This document shows, piece after piece, positions 25,001 through 37,000 of a stretch of DNA of 64,000 bases. Positions within the stretch are counted from its first letter, which is position 1. Every line of letters starts with the position of its first letter. The position numbers were made by a program, and so were the translations under genes. The notes beneath the pieces were generated by a model. That model was not told the DNA's origin and made no database searches. It saw nothing but the letters and a program-made list of their open reading frames with translations. This DNA is from Cyanophora paradoxa (lineage: Eukaryota; Glaucocystophyceae; Cyanophorales; Cyanophoraceae). Location of the stretch: NCBI GenBank assembly GCA_004431415.1, contig QPMI01000530.1:62001-126000 (forward strand). The letters are read 5' to 3'.

Positions 25001-28000
25001 CCTGCATCCGCAGGCGTCTGCAAAAGAAAGCGCAGAGCAAAGCAAAGAAAGGGACAAAAAAAGGGGGGGGGGGAAGCGCACGTCAAGCACGCAAACGCTT
25101 CCGACCCGTACCCGCTGAAAGCGGCCGGGAAAGGAGGGCCCGTTACGACTGCGTTGGAGGACGTAGCGACGACGGTGCCCGCTGCGCAGAGCGGATTTCG
25201 AATTCGTAAACGAGCTAGCATTTATGGTGTGAGATAGACGTACCGGTCGGGCTGATGAGGATCGGGGAGTACCCTCGGCCAGCGTGCAGCAGCAGGTCTC
25301 CGCACGCGGCCAGCAGGGTACCTTCCGTGGTGGCAATGGCGGACACTGTGGAGCTCGAACCGGTGAATTGGGTCACGCTCACGCCCGACAGAATTATCAC
25401 TCGTCTCCACGTTTTTGATCCGAAAGGGAGCGACAAGTCCACCTCGCTGCAAAACGAAATCAGTGTTTTCTTTAAGTTTTCTTATATATTACCCGGGCCC
25501 GCTTATAATGACATGACGGACTATAGTTCATTTACTAATTTCTAGCTTTGCATTCGCAGTGGACATTTACAAAGAGGCGAGTACGCGCACAAGATTGCGG
25601 GCGCCCCAGTGGATGTAACCGTCCCAGAGACGAACCACTTGGAGCCTGCCGATACAGCTCAGCTCTGGCGAAAAACAAAGCGAGCTGATGAACTGCTTAA
25701 ACAAATTAGAAAATTCCGTGCAGTGGCGACGTAGCTATCAGGGCAGGAAATAGGGGGGGGGCAGAGAAGATAGTTATGTGTGCAAACGTAATGAGGGAAG
25801 CGCCGCGCACCTATGCGGGCGTGGGTGCAGTCGAACGGGATATTCACATCAAAGACGGCGACGGTCTCGATCCTCCAGCTCGCTGAGGCACTCCACCTCA
25901 GAATATTGTTGTAATAGTGCCCTCCAGTGCTCTGCGGGGGCGAGCTAGAGGGTCAGTCTGCAGAAAGAACCGGCACGCCATAGCTTGGAGCGCTGAAACT
26001 ATTTATAAGTGCTCTGCGGCCGCAGGGGCGAGAGTCGGTCTCCGGCACCGGCACCGGAAAGAACCGGCACCGCATATGCATTGAAACTATCTAATGACGC
26101 CATAGCTCGGAGCGTGCATTAAAAACAAAACTATCATCTAATAAAGAAACTATCTGAATAAGCGCGCACCATAAAGAATCCTCCGTAGAAGGTGGCACCT
26201 GGCGGGCGTCATTTGTAAATGGTATTACAAGTTCTGAGGGCAACCTACGTATACTCACATTGGCCGTAGTTCATGTGCGAGTGAGGGGAAAGCTCGAGAT
26301 CCTCGCGCCGGTCCAAAGTAGTTGGGAAGCGGGAGAAATTCCGATAGTGCCAGTTATTGTCCGACCAATGGCCACCTGGGTGAAAGTTTGAGCGTAGATC
26401 TCGCGGTCGAGCTGCGATGAAAAGTTGAAGCGTACCCAAGCAGTAAATGTAGCCAGCAGGATTTTCGTCCTGGGTGCGTTGACAAGCGTTGCATTGGCAA
26501 GCGCGGCACCCAGCCAGACGACCAAGCATAAGCAAACCGCACCCATGCACAAGCGGACCGAATCAGCCTCTGAGGGAGCGTGGCGTTGGCGAGGGACCAG
26601 CTGTTTGCCTCGAGGTCGAAAACGGAAATCGTGTTCTGCGCGAGCGACGTGCCAAGATTTTCCGAGCCGCCAACGAATGCCATCTTGAAGCCGCCGGAGT
26701 CGTTAGAACTGCGGAACAGAACGGGGGCGCTGAACCAGCGCGGGCTGTGCACGCCCAAGCTCGAGTTGAGCTGGACAGTCTCCAGGAAAACGGGCACTGG
26801 CAATGGGAGAACGCATTATTTAGTCAGAGCAGGATATATATGCGATAAGCCAGCTCAACTTGCGCACTGTAAGTTCTGAAAGAGGTGGAGTTCACGCTTC
26901 GCGACGTGCCCTGCGCGTTCGTCGCGTTCATGCTGCAGCTGTACGTCGTGTTCGGCTCGAGGCCGGCAATGGTCAAGGTCGCGGTGCCCAGCCGGTTGTT
27001 GACGTTCGTCGATGTGCCCGTCAAGGCGGTGCCTCCTGCGACCGGGGCGCAAGTACCCGAAGCGCTCAGGGTAGGGACGCCGTTGTTGAAGCGAAGCCGG
27101 GCCGTCAGCGTAGCGGAGTTGACCCCTACGCTGTCCACGATGACGGACGTGATTCCGGGAAATCCGTCTGTGGGATAAGAACCTAAAAGTTCCCAAGTGC
27201 AATGATCATGAGCGCGCAAAGAGAGGCTCGAACTCGAATATTCCGCACCGTTCACACGAAAGACGGCGGATGACAGTGCATTCGAGACAAGCCCCGCGCC
27301 GGCAACAGTCAAGCAGCTAAACGCATCGGAGTCGTACGCTGGGAGGATCTGGTGGGGTCTCTGTCCCGAGATGACGGACTTGTACATGTCGGCAACGACG
27401 GCGCCGGCTAGATAGCGTCACAGCGCAAATCAGGCCGGGACGCGCCGCAGAAGCAGACGCAAGAGAAAAAGGCGCACTGGTAAGCTCGATGAGCAGGGGC
27501 CTGTACCCCCGGCCGTTACTCAGGTACTGAGTCCAGAGCAAATAATCTCCGCAGGCTCCCAGAACGGAGCCGTCTTCGCGAAGGTGCACTTGCGTGTCCA
27601 CTGTTCCGGAAGATAGTGTCGCAACAAACCTCCAGGTCTTCGGGCTCGGCTCGCTCAGGTCGACGGAACTGATAATTGTATCGTAAGCAGACGCTGGATC
27701 AGATCTAGAGACGATCTAGAGTTTAACGGTTCTCAGAGACGTTTCAGGTGCTAGCACGCGCGCACGCGTTTATTGATGCTACTGCGTTTTATCAAAGCGT
27801 AGACGCACTATATGCTCGCTGAACCTGTCAGGGATGTCCAGCCAAAGAACCAGCGAGATCCGATCCGAGCGCGCGGCGACCTGGACCTAACGAACGCCCA
27901 GCCAGCCGGCTTGGTCGATGAGCTGGCCTCTAGGGTCCAGCCGGTAGCCTCCGACCACTTGTGAAAGTCTCCCGTGGCTGAATCCGAGCCGGTAATCTGT

Positions 28001-31000
28001 CCGAACACGCGCGTGGCTTGGCTTAGCCATTCATTTGCGTCAGTTGTGAGTCGGCCAAATCTCTGACCCAGACGAAGCCGCCAAAGTGCGTCATCATATT
28101 GAACGTGTACCCCGTCGGCAGCGCGGCCAGGCTCGTGTAGTACGCGAACGAGGTCGGGTAGCGCCAGAAATTAGTACCGCGATTGCAGTATACCCAGCCT
28201 AGCTGCGAAAAATCCCACGCGCAGGCGACTCCAGTCGCCGCAAGCGGCATTGCCGCAGCGGGAATCCACCAAAGGTTGGAGTCGACGTCGTAGATCCACA
28301 CCCTGTTCTGCGCCACATTGTTCTGCAAGCAGACCCGTGTCATGTGCTGGATTAAAGTTCGGTGCCGGCGCATATTACAGCCACGAGCCTGATCAGAGCC
28401 GCCAATGACAGCGAGCTGGAAGCCACTCGTTGCGTTCTGAAAAAGGACGCCGGCTCCGTCCCTGGGGCCCACGAAAGAGACGTTGGGGGCAAGGCGCGTC
28501 CCTTCCAGAGTGAACAGGTCTGCGTTGGGTCAGTGCATACGCTCACTCGCGGCAGAAGAGAAGAAGGCGCTTCGTACTTTTCGTCGTAAAGTTCATGCTA
28601 GCGGGGGCGGACGTGCCCAGCGCGTTCGTCGCGGTTGCCGTGCACACGTACGTCGTGTTCGCTGCGAGTCCGGTTGCGATGACGTTTCCCAGGCCTGCGC
28701 CGGTGAAGACTGCCGCAGTGCCGCTCCAGGCGGTACTCCCCGCCATAGGCGAGCAGCTCGCGGCGACGCTGTCGATGGAGACGCCCCCGTTGTATCTGAA
28801 ATGGATGACGAGGATTGCCGAGTCGCGGGTCACGTCGCGGGGGTACAGTTCCTTGATCGCCGGGAGCCCGTACGAGTCCCCGTAGTCGAGGCTCGCTGCG
28901 GTTGGCATATACGAAATTGATCATGATATATAGTGCGCATAAGCTACGAGTCTGCTTCGGGCGCGCGCACCGTTAAAGCGGAACGCCTGAAGCGACCTGT
29001 GTTTCAATACATAATGAAGACCCGCTGCTGCGTACCTGCGTTTACAAATCCGCGCAATCCTTGTCACAAAACGCAACAGGCTGCGGATCCGCGCGCAATG
29101 CATTCAGCGCATTCACGCACAAAGTGCAGGTGAACGGCTCCGACCCGTACATCTGCCAGGAATTCAGCTGGAAGAACTGTTGCGAACGATTACAAGCAGT
29201 CAAAGCCGTCAAACCGAGTAATGTAGCATAAAGTGCTCATTGCCGGCTACGCGTACAATTGCATTCGATGCGTTTGCAACAATCTTTCCAGCTGCTCGTA
29301 TAAAGTATTGGAATATAATTTAAAATCGATCGATTGAAAAAACATTGAGCAGAGACGCGTCGCACAGCACTCACCCACGGGATCGATAATCGAAGGGTGA
29401 AAGAAATTGCCTGTCCACATAAGGAAGCCGTCTCCGCACGCGCCAAGCACGCCGCCACCTTCGTTACCGTATGGTATGTATAGCTTCCAGGCGTTCGGCA
29501 GCACTATAGCCACCGAGTACGATTTAACTGCTGGCTGGGCTAGGTCCACGACACTGACGAATACACAGTCAATGGCGTAGCGTGCACACGGAAATGTAGT
29601 CGTGCGCACAAAATCGCGGGATAGATTGCGGCCTCGCGTCCCCATGTGGTATACCTGCGCTCCGACTCAGCAAGAAAGTCTCTGCTTTCATATACGCATG
29701 CCGACCACTTTGAGCCTGCGAGGTGAGATCAGACTTGCGAAACGGCGGCGCTCATGATCAACGAAGTCCTACCGATGCGAACACCCTGCGCATGACGCCC
29801 GTAGTATGTGCCCTCGTAAGGTGTGAAAGTGGGTGCTTCCCTGACCCAACCCGTCTCCGGGCTCCACCTGCGCAAATGTTCGAGGACAGAATGTGCGCAT
29901 GCTATTTCGGAAGGCATCTAATCCTGACCACATAAGGCCGCCATTCACGTCGTAATCGCGCCCGGCCACCCAAACTTTACCTCCGTAGCTGTGCAGGACC
30001 GTAAACGGACTGCAGAGAGATAATCGCAAAGTTGCAGCCACGAACTATGTCATCACTGCCGCGGCCAAAGCGTATGCGTATCAGACGTGCCCGCAGCTTT
30101 AAAGCTACGGTTTGGTTTGTGAAGGACGCGCACCATGGAGGTTGGTTTGGGATGGCATCGGCTCCAGATCCACACGCTCGGTCACTGCGCAGCTCGGCTT
30201 AGACACAAAGAGGGCGAGAAGACCAGATGTAGGGCCGCTGACATGAAACAGAATAGCTCCAGAAGTTTTCAGCATACAAGAATGTCCTCCTATTATAGCC
30301 TCCGGAGCAATAGATTGTACGAAACTCGTCCCTATCGCGGGTATCATGAAGATTAATCATGCGGAAAGAGGCGGGGCGATGACGCAACCAAGTACAGGCC
30401 GAATTTTGCCCGAAAATCGCCGACGTCAGATTCCTGGTCGCCGTGAGGTTCGTCCATGTCCTAGATTCGACGTCGAAGACCAAGACCGCGTCTGTGAAGA
30501 AGTCCACTCCATCCGTTGTGTACATTCCGCCAACGCTTATTAACTTGACCCGACCGTTTTCGTCACGGAAGAGGGTGAAACCTTTATAATAGAGACTCCA
30601 GTTCTCGATATCTGCCGGGGTCGCAGGCACCGGGACCAGCGGTCGCGATGCGATCCGCTCAACATCGATCCGGTACGATTCCGCTGCAGGCCGCGAGTCG
30701 GTTCAAAAAGCAAAAACGGGCTATGAATTCGGAAAACAGCGCACTGAAAGTCGTGAAATTCCGCACAGAAACGATGTTTGGGGACGTTCCCCATGAGTTG
30801 GTCGCATTTGCGCTGCACATGTACGACGTGTTCGGCAGTAGGCCGGTAACGAGGAAATAAGCAGTTCCACTCATGTGCGGAATGCTGGACGCGGCGGTCC
30901 AGACCGCAGGTCCGCCGGCTGTCAGCGAGCAGCTCGCCGCGGCCATCGTGATGGGCACCAAGTTCGTAAATTCGAAGGCCACATTCAGACGGGCGGACCG

Positions 31001-34000
31001 TGTCCCTATGTCTGCAACGTGCAACCAGGACAGCGACGGAACGCCCGACCACGTGCCATGCAGCGATCCATTGACGACGACGGCGTACGAGTTCACGGTT
31101 CCAGCCTCCCCGAACGAATCTTTTCCGCCTGCTGCGACCCTGCGAGCGAAGGAAAAAATAATAATAATAGATAAGGTCGAGGCAGAAGAAAATGGAATTC
31201 ATTTTAGGCGTGCAAAGGAACGAACGCAATACAGCTGAAGGATTCCGATGCGAACGCCGACCATTCCAGCGGAAAGGCCGACCGGTAGACGGCGGGCAGG
31301 GGACTTGGCATGCCGTTGAGAGTTCCGGGGCAGCCGGCCGCCACGGGGGTGGCCATGCAGGTCTCCCCCGTGTAGAGACGCGTGATGACCGCGCGCTGCA
31401 GGATCATCAGGTACGGTCCGCAAGCACCGAAGCAGGATTCCGTTGTGTAGCGACTCTGGGGGGTTCCTCCCGTGACCCACTTCCACGAATAGAGTATCCT
31501 GAGGTCGCGCTGCTGTAGGACTTTGGTCCCCGTGACCGGATCGAAGCCCGTTGAGAGGTCCAGGTAGCTGCATCGACGTCACGGATGACTCGGTGAGTGG
31601 CGGAATGCTTCTTATCAAACGGTGAACGAATTCAAAACTTGTAACGCACATGATGAAGGTCGTGCCTGCGCCGTTGCCCCCGCCAGCGTACCTGGCCGGC
31701 GGTACCACATCGAAGTCAGCACCCGCCCCGGCCCACCACGCACTAGATCTGTAGCTCAACCTCGACTCGCGCGCGCACCATTTGGAGCCGATTCGAACGC
31801 AGGGTGCTCTACTGTAATCCAATCTAAAATACCCGATGGAAGGGGCGTTCACGGACTCCTGGTTCCAACCGAACTCCGGACTGGGGATTTCCAGTTAGGG
31901 AAATAACTTCGAATATAAGCGCTCGGTAACTAATAGCATTGGCGTAATCGAGAGGAGGGCACCTCCACCAGTGCAGACCGGCACCCGCAGTATCGGTCGT
32001 GGCCTGCTCAGAATCAGCGCCGCGGTCGGCGCCATAAGCTACCCATTTGACATCTAGCTATATACCCTATATATATAGAGTGGTGCAACTCACCCAGAAT
32101 ACCCCGCGATAGTACGTCACGCAGTGCAGATGAATATCTGTGAGGAGAAGAAGGAGCGAGCTGCTAAGCCAGCTGCAAGAAGGGGCCTGGACGAGGATTG
32201 AGCACCCTGAAAGGAGGGCGCGAGGTCGGTGCGCGTCGTGAGAGCCGTGTCGAATGACCAAAAAGCGGTAGTTCTCAAATTATTAGTAGGGCTTGGATTT
32301 CCGCCGAGACAATAAATCTGGGAGGGCGCAGGGATTGCGGGAAGCGATCATGAATTTCGGAACTTCGAATTTTTCGATGGGAAACGACTTGCCGTCTCCG
32401 CCTCGTCCCACGCGCACGATGTTCCTTGCAACGGGAGCGGCAGGGTCACGGCCGGCGTGCTCCACGAGTCGGAACCGATGTCGTAGAGCTGGACAGTGTT
32501 GACTCGGTAACGATTAGCGCTACCCCCCGTCCCATTCATGCCGCCTGCACATGTGTTCTTGTGAGTAACGTGAATCGTGCAGCTCATATAGATATGAATC
32601 CGTTATCCGGGCCATACCGACGATGAGGAACTGCTGGCGGCCGGCTGGGTCGCGGAAGAGGACACCAGCTGGATAGAGCAACGGGCCAAACGGGGCAGTT
32701 GAGCGCCTTTCGTAGTCCAGTTGGTGCGCTGCGGGCGAGTCTAAATACACATGTTTATACCACAGAAACCCTAAACGCACAGTAGGTCGTGAAGTTGGCG
32801 GACGAAACGCTCCGTGATGTCTCCACCGAATTGCTTGCGCTGGCCGTGCACGCGTATGTCGTGTTGGGCAGCAGGCCGTAGGCGTCGAGAGAGGCGACTC
32901 CGGCCTGGCCTGTGATGCTCGCAAGCCCGGTCCACGCGACTGCGCCCGAGGGCTGATGCACGCAGCTGGCTGCGACGCTCGTGATCGGAACGCCGCCGGT
33001 GTAGTGTAGGGCAACGACCAGACTCGCGGAAGTCCGACGAATGTTGCGGACTGTCACCGAGAGGACGACAGGCGCCTCGTCGGCAAGGTACGTGCCTGTG
33101 GAAACGTTTCGAAAATGTCGCGGTGCAACATGGCAGTCCGGTGCAGCTGCTCGCACCGTTGAATCGGATCGTTCGTGCAGTCCGAACAGCCGTGCCCGTG
33201 GTGTAATCGAATCCGGTGGCAACCCAAGTCGTGCAAGAGGCAGAGTCCGTGCCGTACGCCGAGTTCCGCAGGTTGAAGATCGGCCCGACGTTGCTTGACA
33301 GCGTCAAGACGCGGCCAGCTGGGCGCGTAGTTAGCAGCGACTCAAAGCGAGCTTGCGGGGCTGAAGTAGGGCTGCGCACTTGCTGGATCGATGAGCTGCG
33401 GGCGCGCGTTGCGAACCCAGTAAATTAACATACTACCGCATGCTCCGAACACGCTCCCCTCCTCGGGAATTATGCCGCTCAGCGTTGCGGCAAGGCGCCA
33501 GGACTTAGTGTTTGATGGCAGCGAGAGGTCGATTTCGCTGCAAGAATGTGAGGTTCATTGTAAAAGATAAGCGATAACGCACTATATTGCTGCGGAAGGC
33601 GACGAAGCACCCCAGCCGACATACCACTTACTCCCTGCGCATACATAATCGATATTTGATCCAGATTTGGATACGCCACGCGCGCGAGAGCGAGATCGCG
33701 CACCCATCCGGACGTTAGGGGCATAAGGTTTGAGATGCGTAGCAAATGCAGCCGAGTTACCGACCGTCTCCTCGACCCATCCATGCACGTCATCCCAACT
33801 GCGGCGGAATCTAACGGTCGCTGTGCAATCGACGCCAGCTGCAGGGCAAGGTGCAGCTCGCGCACCGCACTAGCTTGCCGTTGCTTGAGCCCGCTACGAC
33901 AACCTGCGCATGCAGTCGCTCGTGTTTAGCAATGGAGAAATTAAACACGTGCACTTCGGCAAAATACGTTACACACCCAAACATATTTGCCATGAACGGT

Positions 34001-37000
34001 TGTAGCTGGTTTTACAAACGGCATCAGATCGCATACTTGAATCTTGCAATTGCATCAGCGCGGATCTTACCATGTCCAGAAGGGTCCAAATCGTAGCCAT
34101 TAATGTGCGTCCAACCACCAGAGAAGCCGTAGGTGACATTGTGCATCCTTGACAGGTCGTCCCTGTAAGCGAAACTGACGGGGAATCGCGCGAAGAACCC
34201 CGATAAGCCTGTTCCGCCAGTTCCGCCTACCGCGCCCTCAAGTTGCTCACCCGCAAAAATGAACTACAAGCTCAAGCACGTACCGGTACAGTAGACAAAC
34301 CCAGTCGTCGATTCGTCCTGCAAACTACTTTAATGGCGTATGACATCAACACGAGTAGAATGACTGACCCATGAACAAGCCATATCCGAACCCGGATTGG
34401 GCAGTGTGGCCGTTGCATTCGACCACGAATCGCTATTCACGTCGTATATGTAGATGTTGCTCTGTTTCGTCGATACACCAGCAATCAACGTTTGTCCGCC
34501 GATCACCGCCAGCTTCCAGCCACCCGTTCCGCTCCTGAAAGCAACGCCTGCTGAGTAGGTCCGTCCCAGAAAAGGGCCCGACGATAGCTCCGTCGCTTCC
34601 AGGTAAGGGCTCGCTGTGGATAAGCATAAGAGAGGGGATCCAGTTCAGATAACCTGTCACTGCAAGCGTGTGCGCACCGGTCGTAAAGGGAAGCGACGGA
34701 GAACTCTGTGGAGACGTGCCCGCCGAATTCGTCGCCGTCGCCCGGCACGTGTACGCCGTTGCCTCTAGCAGTCCCGTCGCGAGGACGGAGACCGAAGAGA
34801 TCCCGGCGCCGGCGCTGACTGAGCCTGTAAAGTCGGTCGCGCCGCCGGTCACGCGCGAACACGTCACTGCGGCGCTCGTGATCCACGCGCCACCGTTTCC
34901 CCCGAAGGTGACGTTCACCATCGCTGAAACCGACCAAACCCTTGTAATGTTGACCGCGACAGGCGCAGCGGGCGCTTCGGCCGTCGTTGTAAACGGGGAG
35001 GACGTGTTGCTCGGGCCCGTCCCCGCCGCGTTGCTGGCATTCGCGGCGCAGATGTACGTTGTGTTCGGCGAGAGGCCCGAAACGGAAAGGACCGCAGAGG
35101 AGCCGCTGGCGGCTACGGAGGCAGTCCAAACTGCATCCATGCCGATCTCGTTTGCAAGAGAGCAGCTGGCGGACGCCCCGCTGATTGCCGCTCCCCCGTT
35201 GCCGCCAAATGTCACCGTGAGCGTTGCCGTGCGCGCGGCAATGGCGCTGACTGCCACCCGAGCCGGCGCGTCGGGCGGCTCGGCAAAGGTTGTGAATGGC
35301 GCCGACGTGTTGCTCGGCGAGGTACCAGCCGACGTCGTGACATTCGCAGAGCAAAGGTAGGTGCTGCCGGGATACAGACCGACAACCGAGAAGCTGGCGG
35401 ATGAGACGCCAGGATTCACGGCAGCAGATTCGCCCCAGACAGCCCCGCCGCCCGAAGAGAGCCTGCAGCTTGCCGCGACCAGGTAGATCCACGCCCCGCC
35501 GTTATCTCCGAAGATTACTGTCAGCGTCGCGTTCCGAGACGTGATACCTTCGACGGTCACCAGCGGCGCCGCGGGCAACTCGGCCGCCGTCGCGAAGACG
35601 CCTTCGGCAGAGGGCGAGGTCCCGACAGAGTTGCTGGCGTTCGCCCGGCAGTTGTACGTGGTGTTGGGCAGGAGGCCGGTGAGGGTGAAGTTGGCCGAGG
35701 ACGCCCCCGGAGACACGGCCGCGGAGAGGTCCGCCTGCAGCGAGCCGGTCGCGCCGCTCCAGCAGCTGAGGCTCGCGGTCGTGATCGAATCCGCGCCGTC
35801 GAACCCGAATGCGACGGTGACCGTCGCGTTGCGCGGCCAGATGGTCGTCGCGACGACGGACGCGGGGGCCGCCGGCGCCTCCGCCGGCGTCTTCAGTGCG
35901 AAACTGTAGTCGCCGGACGTGCCGTAGGAGTTCGTGGCGTTTGCGGAGCACGTGTACGTCGTGTTGGGCCAGAGTCCGCTTGCGCTAAAGGTGGCCCAGC
36001 CCGCGCCGCCCGCCACGGACGAAGAGGCTGTCCAGGCCAGGCCGCCGTCGTTCGAGGAACAGCTCGCCGCGGCCTCCGTGACGGCGGCGCCGGCCGTGCT
36101 TGTGTAGCGGAAGAAAACCGTGACCGACGCCGAGCGAGAGGCGATGCTGGACAAGGAAACGTAGTGCACTGTTGGCGTGTCCCCGGTCGCGTAGGAGCCT
36201 GCACAAATGCATCGAAGCACATGAATAAAAGCGCCTCACGGCCATACAGGCCCGAGCAGAGTGCGCACCGCTGATCCTGAAGGTATGAGCGGATGCAATG
36301 CTGCCGGTGGCGAGCCCTGCCGCCGTGATCCTGCATGGACCCATCTCATGATCAGCTTGCGGCACTTCTGCGCAGGTCGCTCAAGCCATGCCGCGCGCGC
36401 GCACGCGAGGCAGGAGGAAGCGTCGGAGCCGTAGGCGCCGCCCGCGAGGTCGAAGGCCGGGCCATCCACGACCGCGCCCGGCGTGGCGTCGCTCGCGACG
36501 ACCGCGCCCACTGCGCACGTGCGACCACCGATATCAGCTTTACACGCGAGAACATTTAAGGATAAGGAACGCACGCTGGGGGTCGATGAGGACGGGCTTG
36601 AACCCGCGCCCGGCCCACAGAAGGAGCTCCCCGCAGGCCCCGACCACGCTCCCGTTCATCGAGGCGGTCGGGATGGAGGGCAGGGACGCCGCTGTGCGCC
36701 ACGCGCGGCTGCTGCCGGCCGCGTCCAGGTCCGTCTCCCTGCACGAGCGTCATGTGTTGAACCTGTCATTTAATTTGTCGCGCGATGGCTCACAGGATCG
36801 TTCCGCCTGATGTGACGGCTTGATCCGGCAGGACGTACCACTTGTTCGCTGTTCGCGAGGGCGGCCGTCAGCGTCGCGTTCGATCGCGAGCGGCGGGACG
36901 AAGATCTAGGTCTAGAAGCTCAAGCAAAGGCAGTGAGAGCGGAAGCACCGATCCGGGCGCTGACGACGTTCGCGCCGAAGGCCACCGACGTTACGGAGGC